Assembly: GCA_029204225.1 (NCBI GenBank)
Contig: CM055114.1
Span: 14,312,684-14,376,683, forward strand
Source of the DNA: Diphasiastrum complanatum
Taxonomy: Eukaryota; Streptophyta; Lycopodiopsida; Lycopodiales; Lycopodiaceae
DNA length: 64,000 nucleotides
Direction: 5' to 3'
Below the pieces are notes generated by a model that saw nothing but the letters and a program-made list of their open reading frames with translations, was not told the DNA's origin and made no database searches. This document shows positions 23,061-35,189 of this stretch, piece by piece (positions within the stretch are counted from its first letter, which is position 1; the number at the start of each line of letters is the position of its first letter). The translations under genes and the position numbers were made by a program.

Positions 23061-25962
23061 ACCGCAATCGTAACGATGGTTCGCATCTAATTTCTGACGA
23101 TTGATGCTACTGAGATGAGTTCAATGAGCTTTGCAGAACTAAATGCATGCAGGCTTTGCATGGATCATAGTCTAAGGATACGATTCTGAAAAAGAAAAAG
23201 AGAAAGCAAAAGGATTTGGAGACCGCTGCTACTGCTAGAATGTATGTATGGCATAAAGCTTGGCCTCGAGGCTGTCCTTTATACTTGAATTTTTAGGCCA
23301 TGATTGTCTTACTTGGGCTTTTGCCTCCTAAATGGCTTTATGGTCATAAACCAACCCAATAGCTTCCTTTGATACTTAGAAAATAGAAAAAGCCATGAAA
23401 AAGTTGATTTTTTGCACTTCCTAAAGGGTAGGGTTGTTTTTGTTTTGACTTTTTTGACCCATGACCAAGGGTCGTATCGTTACGCTTCCGCCCTCAAACC
23501 CATGAGAATGTGCACCTACACGTAAACTTTGCACCGATTTTTGTTTAACTTTATAGGAAAAGGAAACCGATTTTATGTTAGCTTACACATGTATGATTGT
23601 GGATGTAGGAGCTATTGTTGTCAATGTTGACTGAATCTCAAACCCGAGTGCTAGCATGGAAAAAATATGACTTCAAAATAGTGACCTCAAACCAAAGTGC
23701 TTGCATGGAAAACTTTAGAATAAAAATCCAAAGAATGGTAAATGATCTAGTTGTTAGCTTAGTTGGTAAAATGGAAAAATTAGTTGATTCTCCGGTGATG
23801 TTGCACGTGTACTAGATTGATAAAACTTGTCCAAGATGCTCCTCAAAGGGTTCTAGAGTTTCATGATAGATTTTTTATTCATAAAACCTCAAGCATTCAC
23901 TCTTTGGAAGAGAAAAAAATGAGTGGTAGTGCATGCATACTTAAATTACCCCATAATGAAAGGGCCTTTGTTCATGATACTGACTAGGAGAGTGAGGAGT
24001 CATTAAGTAGTAGCATGGATGATCTCCTATATCGGTAAGTACAAAGGCTGTGATTTTTTTCTCCTCATTAGGGATGCAAATCCTTAAAAAAAAAATTCCT
24101 ATGGAAAACATTTTGTGGATAGGGACTTGCAAAAAGGAGTACAATTGAATCCCATCAAACAAATACGTCATTCAATTATCCAATTATAGGCTAGGTACTA
24201 CTAGAATTTCCCATGGAGATATGATATTTCAAATTTATCTCACCTCCTTAGCTACGCAAAAAGTTCTACTTGAACATGGAGTAAATTTAATTAGGGTGTG
24301 GTAGAGGAGGTTGCTTGCTAAAACCACTTATCTGAGTGAAAAAGAAAACATAAAAAGACATCCACTAATTTGAAAATGCACTTACTAAAGCACCCATTCT
24401 ACGAGCACCCGAATGGCATAAGTAATTTCTCCTTATTGTTGTTGGGCTAGATATAGCTACTCAAATTTAACAACAAAATTAAAAACCAACAGATATTAAC
24501 ATGAATTGTAGCTAAAAAAATTAGCAAGCTATGACATGTCAAAAAGTTAAAACCAACAAAAATTTTCATAGTCCATTAAAATTACATGAGCACACGCATC
24601 TAGAATATGGAAGTCTAAATACTTGTATGAAGCATATTGAACTCTATATTAATAATCATCTATAAAACCCTTCCTTTTATATTTGTACCGTATTTTCAAT
24701 TTTTCACAGTCCTACAGAATTACATTGTGTTTGTTATAGGCTATAGAAATATTCGAATAGTTTGTAGAATAACATGAAATTTGCACAATACTCGAGATCC
24801 AACAAAGATCCGTACATTATGAAATTTGAAACATTTCGAACAAAATTCAGATGATTGTTGAAGGATATTCCAATGATGTTTCGAAGATTCGAATGTTGAC
24901 CGAACATTATGGAATTGATCTTATTCGAACAAAATTTGAAGAATTTTTTAAAGTGACTTCTAACGGAAAACAACCAAAAATTAATGTATTTTTAGTAGAT
25001 CTTTGCTATGGTCAAAGATGATCATGGGTGATGATTTGATAAATGTGATGTGATGTAATGCTTGTGCTTGAGACATGAAAGAGTACAAGAGCGCACATAA
25101 CTTTTGAGTAGTTTTATATTATTTTACTAATGTTAAAGTGGTGTCAATTAAATTGAAGAATAGTGTTTAGTATTATTAATAGAGTTAAAGTAGCGTTAGT
25201 AAGATTGAATAGAATGTAGATACTGTTAGTGAGAATGTGACACCAATGTTGAAAATAGAATTAGTGATAGAATGTAGTGGAAAAGCTCATTGTTGGTAGA
25301 TGTTCATGCATATTCCTATTCCTTTTGTTTTGTTTTTCTCAAATGCTTTGAAGGTAGGAATGATATATGGAATTGAGTTTTGCTTCAATGTGATCATACA
25401 AAATAGTGTAATTAAATGTGTAAAATGTGGAATGAAAATTGTGTGGAGTGTTGTAGTAAAAGTATGAATCTCGAGTGAATAGGATTCAAAGAATGTAAAT
25501 CTTTGTTGAAAGACCAGTGAGAAGATTGTTATCAGATTCCCACAAACGCTTCTAATGGATTTTCGGCTTTCGCAAATTGTATGAAAATATCTAAATGCGG
25601 AATTACTACCCCAAAACTATAGAGAGCATCGGCGGTAGATCCAAAAATTATATCTATTGGGAATGAGCTATTAGAAGAAAGTCGACAAAGTAATTAGAAC
25701 TACCAGTGCTATACAGTTAGACACCCCCTTAAAGGGTGCAATGTACTCGCAAGCCAAAGTTGCAAGATATAATGGTAGAATACCTCTCAATGGGCCCAAG
25801 TGTAAAAAGGCACCCAAGTAATTCAAAATGGATTTAATTAAAAGTTTTTTGCGCAACTCAAGTTGCTATGCCACATGTTTTTGGGTCCATCAAATCCTAA
25901 CCGTAGCCTTGTCTATATTAGGGCATGTGACACCATTTTGTAAACACCTTTTTCATTTGTAC

Positions 25963-25963
<1 letters not shown>
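23061..25963. other. Unassigned AT-rich DNA within duplication copy 1
   Basis: No gene can be supported. A 66-codon frame at 23615-23815 is conserved in copy 2 (58944-59144) but so is all the surrounding sequence, so conservation says nothing about coding. Repeated words such as cattcgaacaaaattcg occur near 24830-24940. Confidence 0.5.

Positions 25964-25964
<1 letters not shown>

Positions 25965-26019
<55 letters not shown>
25965..26019. repeat. (AT)n microsatellite
   Basis: An uninterrupted AT dinucleotide run of about 55 bases. The matching tract in duplication copy 2 (about 61288-61328) is shorter, as expected of a length-variable microsatellite. Confidence 0.97.
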
Positions 26020-26020
<1 letters not shown>

Positions 26021-26608
26021 TAGTTGCATAAAAACGTGTTTCTGAAAAAAAAAAAAACGTTCCCAAAAACGTGTTTCTCAATGATTTTGGACCCAAAAAA
26101 AGAAAAAAAACTTATGCAGGAGGATAAATGGGGGGAGGGTGGGCAACTTGACTTAAACTCTGGAACTGACATGCTAAGATGATGGTACACTTCTTGATTA
26201 TCTTAAAGGGTGGGGGCAAAACCAACTGAGAATTTCTGAACAAATTCACTAATTTTTTTTTGTTTCATAGCACCAGCTAAGCGAAAGAAAGAGAACATCC
26301 TGATACATGTCAACATGAAGGTTCTATGAAGTTTAACAATTCTTTAGCATCAAAGATTCGAATCTCCTATTTCATATTCAGAAAAGTAGAATAGGTACTG
26401 TGCGGATGGTTTGTGTACAAAAGACTTTGCAATTCAAGTTCCAGTTATTTGTTATGTTAACTCCTTTGGGTCTATCAAAAAGTTCAGGGAAAACTAAGAT
26501 TTGATATATGCAGAAACTACCTTGGCATAGTAATTGCTCATTATCGATGCATTGATTTGACAGGAAATGGAACACATTTCCATAGGAAATTTTAAATTCA
26601 TTTTCGCA

Positions 26609-27660
26609 CCAAATGGAATGAAACTGATTGCATAAAAAACTAGACAAAAATAGCTTCAAAACAAGCTATCAAGCAAGATAAATGGATCAAGCATGAGAGA
26701 GAACTTCCAAACTGAAATTGGATGTTCCTCACATGTGTCTGAGCACCTGATTCCGTACAGTACCAGGTCAGACCCAATCAATGTCCTTTTGATCTCTTTT
26801 GATCCAAAATAGAACAAGATAGCCAGGAAAATGGGCCTTGACAATTCCTAGCTCAAGATTGATGAAATTTTTTCACTTAGATGGATCAAAATGCATGGTA
26901 ACCTTAGGTAGGCTCTGATACCATGTTGAAATTCACACGTGTGGATTGTCCACAACATGTACTTGTGATCTCCTAAGGTGTGTAGATGCACCAAGATTAA
27001 GATTAGATTGAGATTCAAGATCAATCTTAGATCCTATGGCAAAAACACACTACTACATGCATTCAAACACTTCCAACTCTCACTCACACGTGTGGGAAGT
27101 GTTCCAAAAGTAATCTAAGTAAAAGCAAGCTGCTCTCCTTGGGTAGAGAGAGAAAATGCATCAAGAGCTCTCGGGTAGAGAGAGAAAGTTAGAAAATCAC
27201 TTACATTCAAAATCCACTCAATCTCCAAAATCAATTAGCTTCAAAATGCGGAGTACAATGATACTAGTAGATCCACGAGCTACCACTATGTTTAACTATG
27301 ATTGGACCATACTTTGTCACCTCTTGATCCTATTGGACCATTGATCCATGCACCTCTTAATTCTATTGGACTATATCCAAGTACACCTCAATTTCCTATT
27401 GGACCTCACATGGTTCCACCTCTAAATCCTATTGGACCTCTTGGAATTCATCAAACAAAAGCATTACGCTTGTCTACACTATAATTGGCACGAGTTTAGC
27501 CTCTTACTCTATTTTGGCTCAATAGTGGCATTACAAGTGGAAATGCATAATTTGCCATCTATGCCAAATTTATTCCTATCAACATCCTGCACCTAGATGC
27601 TTGATGTAAAAACATAAGACCCCTATATCTAACATAGATAATCTTTTTCAATTCTTCACA
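26609..27660 (-). mobile_element. copia family B 5' fragment: LTR plus leader, truncated
   Basis: On the minus strand a complete 737-bp family B LTR runs from 27660 (TGTGAAG) to 26924 (CAACA), followed by the TGGTATCAGAGC primer-binding site (26923-26912) and about 300 bp of leader that stops at 26609. The gag-pol and second LTR are absent. The truncation point coincides with the right end of duplication copy 1, so both were probably cut by the same rearrangement. Confidence 0.93.
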
Positions 27661-29076
27661 TTCTCTAAGATGAAGAAATATCTAAAGGACGAAATACACA
27701 AAGAAATATCTTTTTGCCTCAACGAAAATCTGACGAACAAGAATGTTTCTTGAATAATCCTCGATATGAAGATGATATGTTCACGAGGACATTTCACATT
27801 TGAGGAAGGGGATATGTGATGCCACGAAAATGTTAAATATTGAATATCAACATAAATATGGCATGATATACTCGAAAATGAAGATATGAGCTGGTTAAGT
27901 ATAAATCATGAAGAGGCCTAAGTCATTTTTCGGGAATATATCTCGTAAGTACTTGCCTTGTAATTAAGGGCAAGACCTTTAAAAGGAAAAGACATTGCCT
28001 TGGACCACCTTTACTAGGTCGTCCATACAAAATGACTAGATACGAAAGACATGTTAAACTAGAGTAACTTTAACTCATAGTTAAGTATACCTCCTATGGT
28101 ATAGTTGAATGTATTTTCAGTCTAATTGTTAACTAGACCCTTTCGTGGGAGCGACGCACCTATTGTTTAAGAGGTGTGTTTGTTCGTCCCGTAGAACATA
28201 TATAGATCTCACACTTCAGTCTTGATCATTGAGAGAGAAGAGTTTATGCTTATGTAAGAGATTGAAGAAGTGAATAGAGTTCTGTGAGTTGTTCTCTCTT
28301 ATCTCTGTTCTCCGCACTGTTGAGTGTGAGTGATCTTGAGTCTGCTAACAGTCTCTAACGCATTTCATGAATTACTCTCTAATTAGATAGACGCTCTAGT
28401 GCATTACAGTCATTTGTTGTGTTTCTGTAAAGCGTGCTCTAAAGAACTGTCTTAAAACCATCTTATTCGTCTGTCGCGAATACTTTCTTTTCGACACTCG
28501 AATAACGACTATCTTTGGTACAGTTTAGCACGATCATTGAATAAGCTGTATGTATACATATGAGATTAAAGTCCCTATATGAAGAATTGAGTCTTTGATC
28601 TGTTTTCCTGATTGGCATTGACATAAGTTTCTAACATGTTCTGAAACTCTTCGTGTTCTTTAACCATTAATTTGGGCTTTAGTTGTTGAGGACTTTTGTC
28701 TAGAAACAAATAGTTCGTGAATGCGATTAATAAATTGTCTGCAGAGTCGCGAATATATCGAACAATTCTCGATTCTTTGTTGACACCTTAATCAGCCAGA
28801 GTGTAGTACTGTTGTACTACTCTGATAACATCTCATCTGTAGAGCGCGCTTCATTCGATTCGATAGATGCCAGATTGTTGTTCTAAATTTATTGATATTA
28901 CCCATCCCAAACATAAGTAATATTGGTTAATTTTTAATGTCTGTCGACAACCAGAATAACACTCGAAACCACTTGTCATAAATTGTACCAAAAACATAAC
29001 TTTCTAACGTTGTACTCTGTGGGAACGACATTATTTTCTATAAAATCTATATTAACTCTGTTGGTATAGTACAACA
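27661..29076 (+). mobile_element. LTR-element 3' end with a long LTR, probably Ty3-gypsy
   Basis: A purine tract gaggaaggggata is followed by TGTGATGCC at 27815, the usual junction of a plant gypsy polypurine tract and LTR. The LTR-like sequence extends about 1.26 kb to a terminal ACAACA at 29076, with a TATA-like acatatatagat near 28195. The 150 bp left of it would be the end of the internal domain, but no pol motif is readable there. The right border is set by the start of copia A sequence. The family is inferred from the junction only. Confidence 0.55.
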
Positions 29077-31643
29077 CAAGCCGATGGCCAATTACTATCT
29101 GTTAAAGGATTTGGAGTGGTACCAGTGAAGTTAGCCAATAGGATAATAAAACGGGTAAGCAATGTGCAAAATGTACCTAGCTTAGCTAACAATCTGCTAT
29201 CTGTTGGGACAATGACTAATCAACAACTCAAGGTTGAGCTTGACAGCAACAAATGTCTTGTAAAAGACATCAAGAATCACTACAAAGTGATTGCTACAAG
29301 AGCTAGAGTCAACGGGAATCGACTCTACAAATTGAATGTGAGATCTTTTGCTCAAGCTATGGTAAGCACTATTAATTGAAGTGATCTTTGGCATCAACGA
29401 TTTGGTCATATTAGTGCTCAAAGTTTATAGATTCTCAAAAGAGGTAACCTAGTTATTGGAAAGTCTGATACATCTTTTGAAGGAAAAATCTATGAAGGTT
29501 GTATTTTTGGAAAACAACACAGAGAGAGGTTTCCCAAAAGTGGAGCAAGGAGAGCCAGTGGCATCCTAGATCTTGTCCATAGTGATATATGTGGACCCAT
29601 GCAGACTAAATCTCTAAGTGGCTACTATTACTTTATTGTCTTCATTGATGATTATAGCAGATGCATTTGGATTTATTTCATAAGAAGAAATCAGATGCTT
29701 TTGCTAAGTTCAAAAAATTCAAGACATTAGTTGAAAAGCAAACAGGTTGTTACACTAAGACTTTGAGATCTGATGGAGGTGGTGAGTATTTTTCGACATA
29801 ATTTATTGGTTTCTGCAAATATCAAGGGATCAAGAGGCAGACTACAACACCTTATTCACCACATCAAAACGGAGTTCCAGAATGAAAGAACAGATCTATT
29901 GTTGAGATGGCCAAGGCGATGTTCAAAAGCAAGGGTCTGCCAAACACCTTTGGTCAGAAGCTTGTAGCACAGCTATGCACATCCTAAATCGGTGTCCTAT
30001 AGAATTCTAGAAGATAAGACACCTCATGAAGCTTTTACTGGAAAGAAACCTAATATTTCTCATTTGAGAGTATTTGGTTGTGATGCTTATGCTCATATTC
30101 CTGATGAGAAACAAAGGAAATTAGATGCAAAAGCTATCAAGTGTATTTTCCTTGGATATGATGAGAAGGCCAAGGCATACAAGATGTATGACACTAATGC
30201 ACAGAAGCTTGTGATTTCTAGGGATGCTACATTTGACGAGATGGGCTGAGGTGAACAATCTGAAGTAGTCACTGAACTTTTTGATGAGGGAGCAAAAGTA
30301 CAGATCAAGAAGGGAGTGGATTTTGATACTGAAAATCCAATGGAAAAAGGCAAGCCTGATGCTGAAATCTCCAAGAGAGTACCTAAATGGTACTTATCAG
30401 TCATAGATGATGCAAAGAAAGAAAACACTCCCAAATCTAGCGAGCAGGGAGAGCTTAGAAGGAGTGCTGGATGAAGAGGTGTACTTAGTACAACCTCGAG
30501 AATTTGTTCAGCCAGGGAGAGAGCATCTTGTTTTTAAACTTAACAAAGCTATTTATGGATTGAAGCAAGCACTACGGGCATGGTACTCTTCCATTGATAA
30601 CACTTCAAGCGAAGGGGAATGGGAAAGAGTGATGTCAATCCTAATCTTTACATTCTAAGGCAAGATTCAAATATAGTGCTCGTTGTGTTGTACGATGATT
30701 TGATTATTACAAGAAGTAATGAGAGCTTAATTGATGAAATCAAATCATATCTTTCCAATGCTTTTGACATGAGCAATCTAGGGTTGATGCACTATTGTGT
30801 TGGCATTGAAGTATGACAAAAGGAAGACGTGGTCTTTCTAACACAAAGAAAATATGCACGAGAATTGCTTTATAAGTCCAATATGCAGGATTGTAAGCCT
30901 TTGAGTACAACTATGGATGTCAAGATGAAGCTTACTGCATATGATGAATCCGAGAAGGTGGATGCTTATTTGTATAAACAGCTGGTGGGTAGTTTTATTT
31001 ATTTGACACACCGACGTGAAATTTCTTATGTTGTTGGTGTTGTTAGTCAATTTATGCAAGATCCTATTCAAGCACACTAGAAGTATGCTAAACATAAATT
31101 TCTCGAATACATTCAAGGGACATTGAATTTTAGTTTGAAGTATGATCAGCCTAAAGCGCCAATGTTGGTAGGTTATATAGATGCCGATTGGGCAAGTAAA
31201 TTGATGATTGAAGATCTACCAATGGTCATACATTCAGCTATGGTACAGCTGCAATTTCTTGGAGCAGCAAAAAGCAACCTACAGTAGCCTTATCCTCGAT
31301 GGAAGTTGAATATCAAGCACTTGCAATGCTACACAAGAAGCGGTATGGTTATGAAGACTGCTTGTGGATTTAGGTCACCACAAGTGGATGTGACTACTAT
31401 ATCTTGCGACAATCAAAGCTGCATTCACCTTGCCAAAAGTCTAGTTTTACATGCTCGAACCAAGCACATTGATATACATTATCATTTTGTTCGAGAGAAA
31501 CCTTGATGGAGCCATTGATCCTGTTTTTTACAGATGAAGATCAAGTGGCAGATATTTTTACTAAGTCATTAGGCAGATGTAAATTTGAAAAGTTTCGTAC
31601 TCTTTTAGGAATAGAAAAATGTAATTTTATCATTGAGAGAGAG
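29077..31643 (+). pseudogene. Ty1-copia fragment A2: protease end to RNase H
   Basis: It is the same family as 841-3032 and begins inside the protease region (QADGQLLSVKGFG), with no gag. It reads through [35 protein letters not shown], integrase C-terminal GKKPNISHLRVFGCDAYAH (near 30060) and reverse transcriptase pieces. The catalytic box is damaged: LYDDLIITRS near 30690 lacks the Val of YVDD. RNase H remains follow (YIDADWAS, KHIDIHYHFVREK) to about 31620. Multiple stops, deletions and frameshifts are present. A gag-agag purine tract precedes the LTR start at 31644. Confidence 0.88.
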
Positions 31644-31944
31644 TGCTAGAAATCAATGATAAACTTCATTGTTACACTTCTTAGTTACAATTCATGATGT
31701 ACTTTATTATTGACAACTTTTATCAGTTGTAACTAGTCGTAGGCTAGCCTAGTAGTCTACTCCTAGGTTTTCTCTCTCTGTCAGGATTCAGAATCTATTT
31801 ATACATTTTACATTCAGTATGATACAAAGTGATAGAGTGTGTTAAGTGAGAGTGTGTGTTCTTCCTTCTTCTTCTTTGGTGATTGCTTATGGTGAATGCT
31901 TGATGTTGCTTATCTGATTATTGACAAACATCAGATATTGAACA
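31644..31944 (+). repeat. Probable LTR of copia family A
   Basis: It follows the end of RNase H and the purine tract attgagagagag, begins TGCTAGAAATC and may end at ATTGAACA at 31944, giving about 300 bp. There is no second copy in the window to define the ends, so the right border is a guess. A gypsy fragment on the opposite strand begins immediately after. Confidence 0.55.
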
Positions 31945-32640
31945 ATATCTGTTGCCCACTCAGGTACTGCTTCAACATAAAACAACGCAGCATTTGGCAG
32001 TTCATCATCCACTCACTATCAACTAGTGTTGATTCAATTCTTAAAACATGGTTATTAAGATAATGTTGTTTACCTTTTTGAACCACAACTCCAAAATCAA
32101 ATTCAATCAATAGAAGTAGCCATCTTGCAATATGTATCGTGTTGTTTATTCACCAAATAAAGTAACGGCTAGTGATCGGTATAAAATACAAAATGCATCG
32201 CCATTAGATAATGTCAAAATTTCTTGATAGAAAAAACCATGGCCAACTCTTCTCGTTCTGTTGTTGAGTAATTCTTCTCAGGATCTGTAAGCTACCAACT
32301 TGCAAATCTGATAAGATCCAGTAGTCTTTTTTGTATTCACAAACTGATCCAACAGCATATTTTGATGTGTCAGTATGAACATGAAATTTGATTGTCCAAT
32401 TTGGAGCTTGTAAGATTGGTGCAAAAGCTAATCTTTAATTTTTCAAATGCTTCCAATGCCTCAGTTGTCCAAATAGGTACAATGGTCAACTTGTATATAG
32501 GTCGTGCTAAATCCATAAAAAATGGAATGAATACGCAATAGTAGTTTGCATGACCCATAAAAATGTATATTCCTCGAATTGTTCCAGGTGGTTGTAGCTC
32601 CACAATGACTTTGATTTTGGAATAATCCATAGCTATGCCT
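31945..32640 (-). pseudogene. Ty3-gypsy reverse transcriptase/RNase H fragment
   Basis: Read on the minus strand: IKVIVELQPPGTIRGIY, FMGHANYYCVFIPFF and PIWTTEALEAFEKLK (the end of the reverse transcriptase region), then LTDPEKNYSTTEREELAMVF with FYTDH (RNase H), and finally DDELPNAALFYVEAVPEW (the linker before integrase). All are standard plant gypsy segments in the right order. Several stops and frameshifts are present, and both ends are truncated. Confidence 0.85.
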
Positions 32641-33690
32641 TGTCTTGAAGATGTGGTACTTTTTGCTAAGGAGCAAAAAAGGCAAAGAAGGAGAAGGTGC
32701 CTTAAAATGATTACTAAGGCACAAGAAATCTCAAGGGAAAAAATGTTTAAGGCCCAAAAATATGTTGTCAGCCTTTGTTTTTCAGGATGCTCATTACTTG
32801 AATGATTGGTTTAAGGTTGAGCATAAGAAATCTAACACCCCCCCTTAATGTGGATCCTGAAAAACTTTGATCTTCAAATGTAACATATCCTTAAATCTGA
32901 GATGTTGCTCCTTTGATAGAGCCTTTGTGAAGTAATCTACTGCCATGTAATTTGTTCTATAGAAAATCAATTCTACTTTCTTACTGTGCACTTTTTCTCT
33001 AAGGTAATGATACTTGATTTCTATATGTTTGCTTCGAGAGTGAAATCTCGGATTGAGAAAAAGCGCTATTGTGCTTCGATTGTCACAATAGATTGTTGTA
33101 GGAAGTGTTTGTGTAAGATTGAGGTCTGCAAGCAATTGTCTGAACTAGATTGTCTAAGTTGGTTGGATTTGTGATGATAATGCAACTGAGGTCTGCTTCC
33201 AGTTGTTTCATGAGATTGGGACTTGGTTGTATAAAAATACAAATCCAAAAGTTAATTTTTTGGTGTCGACATCTTCTGTCCAATCTGCATCTGTGTAGGC
33301 TTCAAGGATGTTGGCAGTTTGGCTGCCTCCATAGCAGATGTTGAGAGTTGTCATTGCTTGGATGTACTTCATGACCTTTGTTGGCGCTTTCCAATGAGCT
33401 ACGTCTGGATTTGACAAGAACTGGCTGAGTGTACTAATTGAATATGCAATGTCTGGTCGCATGTAGATCATTGCGTACATAAGTGAGCCGATGATGGATT
33501 GAAACGGGTAGCACTTCATCTCTTCCTTTTCTGTCTCAGTTTGAGGAGATTGTTCCTTTGATAGCTTTAGTCCATGGTCGAGTGGAAAGAGACTAGGTTT
33601 GCAGTTGGCCATTCCATACTTTTCTAGCACGTTGTTGAGATATCGTTGCTGACTGATAAAGATCAGTCTACTGGGATGCTCTAAGGCCAA
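32641..33690 (-). pseudogene. Ty1-copia fragment C: end of RT, RNase H, LTR start
   Basis: The minus strand from 33690 reads LIFISQQRYLNNVLEKYGM, GSLMYAMIYMRPDIAYSIS, EAYTDADWTEDVDTKK, then IYCDNRSTIALFLNPRFHSR with KHIEIKYHYLREKV and a stop near 32845. A G-rich polypurine tract (aaggggggg) and TGTTAGATTTC at about 32833 mark the start of its 3' LTR, which is itself cut by the gypsy fragment. It is a third copia family, distinct from A and B. Its 5' side ends at the heptamer minisatellite. Confidence 0.85.
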
Positions 33691-33985
33691 AAGCCAAGGG
33701 CCAAGGACTAAAGGCCAAAGGCTTCAACTTAAAGGTCGAGTGCTAGTGCCAAAGGCCAAAGGGCGAATGGGCTAAGGAATAGGGTCAAGGCCCAAAGGCT
33801 AAGGACTAGGTCCCTAAGGGTCAAGGGGCAAGGGCCAACGATTAGGGGTTAAGGGTGAAGTGCTAAGAATAAGGGCCGAGGGCTGAGGGGCAAGGGCCAA
33901 GGTCAAAACAACATGGCAAGAGCTATGGGCTAAGGGCCACTGGCTAATAGCTAGGGGCTAAGGTTTCATAATTTTGTTACAGTTC
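33691..33985. repeat. Degenerate heptamer minisatellite, block 1
   Basis: The tract is built from variants of GGGCYAA (for example aagggccaagg, gggctaaggg, ggggttaaggg), mostly with a 7-bp period. The last about 170 bp (33815-33985) match 46325-46485 almost base for base, including cgattaggggttaaggg and agctaggggctaagg. Block 2 lies beside locus 3 as this one lies beside locus 2. Confidence 0.85.
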
Positions 33986-34081
33986 CATAATTTTGCTAAT
34001 TATACTTTGATAGCAGTATATTCTTGATTATACTTTTATTATAACAAATCCTAACATAAAGTGTACTTGTACATTTTTTTC

Positions 34082-34871
34082 AGGGGACACACTGCATGGA
34101 TTGTTCAAGAGAGGGTATTCCAGTTGTTTTATTTTTTCGAAAAGAGGTGGTTGCATTTGGAAATGTTTTAACTGCTAAATCAAATGGAACGTGTTTTTTT
34201 AGAGAAGTTAGTGTGGATAAGAGTGTCGTCCTAATTTCAAAGGTGTTTAAAATGGATTGTCCCTTGCCATACCCTCACAGTGATTTTGATCACCTAGTTA
34301 TCCCAGTGAAAATAACTTACTTGTTGTCGTGAAGTTGACTACAATTACAATAGAAGGAAATATTGAGAATGCCATGGTAGATAATGGAGACCCATTCTAC
34401 ACACAAAACCAAACAATGATTTGGTGTTTGTCAAAACTGTCTTTGCACTCCAAAAAAAGACATGTATCGTTTACTGAACCATTAAGTGAGTGTTTTACGC
34501 ACTATTCTAATGGTCCAAACAAGGGCAACGTCAGAAAAATGTTGGGCCAGCCTTTTGGTTTAGAAAGGGGTAACATCCAAAAAATGACGACAAGATCAAT
34601 ATATAATTCAGATTATTTGAGTGGTGTAGAAGATATCGAAAACAGATCCGCCGAGTACAATACAACAAGATCAAGTAACTACAACTCGGATATCTTGACA
34701 GGAATCAAAGATATTTTTCAACGTAATATGTCAAGATCAATGTACAACTCTAATATCTTACTAGATGTCGAGGATGTGGTTACTCGTAATATATCTGCAT
34801 CAACATACAACTCGGATATTCATTATAGAAAATATGAGCCCAAAGAGGTCCCTATAAGAAATGCCATGTAG
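34082..34871 (+). pseudogene. Locus 2 upstream gene fragment (DUF8039-like segment plus a repeat protein)
   Basis: After a TTTTTTTCAG acceptor the frame at 34082-34332 reads VVAFGNVLTAKSN, then VSVDKSVVLISKVFKMDCPL and PYPHSDFDHLVIPVKI. Its spacing resembles the DUF8039-type segment found with plant CACTA proteins, though I hold this weakly. A second frame, to 34871, contains four imperfect repeats of a unit like (T/S)RSxYNSDxLxGVEDI, at codons near 34588, 34666, 34732 and 34798. The two frames are not in register, so a frameshift or intron lies between. It stands about 320 bp before the transposase start in the same direction. Whether it belongs to the unit cannot be shown, because loci 1 and 3 lack it. 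Confidence 0.45.
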
Positions 34872-35189
34872 GAGAGAGAAACATAACTATAAAGTAATTA
34901 TAATATCATTTTCTAACTTCTTTACGCATCCGCCCGCACTACTTTCCATGTAAATGAATGCACCTTAGTTTAGTCACATCAAACTTCACTGGTGTTTAAC
35001 CACAGTTAAAATATAGTTTTTTAAAATGCTGAAATATTCCCTCCCAATAGTTGGGAACACTCAAAAATTTGAATTAGAAGTGACATTTCTGAAAAAAGCC
35101 TACGCCATCTCTATCTCCAGCAGAGTCGTTAGCACCATCTCTAGCTTTGTTATTGTCATTGTGTTGTTTGTTACTATACTACTATACTG

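Larger units (their letters stand above)
17410..26608. repeat. Large direct duplication, copy 1 (about 9.2 kb)
   Basis: Sequence from 17410 to 26608 is repeated in the same orientation at 52576-61937, about 35.2 kb away. Similarity is high throughout (roughly 95% by eye) and includes non-coding DNA, the CACTA exon, the nested gypsy LTR junction, a 149-codon open frame and an (AT)n tract. The shared nested junction argues for duplication of one composite block, not two independent insertions. Copy 1 differs by a 77-bp copia LTR scrap replacing about 290 bp (22984-23060), and its right end stops exactly where a copia family B fragment begins. Confidence 0.93.

Noticed and set aside
23615-23815. 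66-codon frame conserved at 58944-59144 as a small gene
   Set aside because: Conservation equals that of the surrounding non-coding DNA in the duplication, and no domain or promoter is visible.
33691-33985. Interstitial telomere
   Set aside because: The heptamer is GGGCYAA-like and degenerate, not TTTAGGG; only occasional units resemble telomeric sequence.
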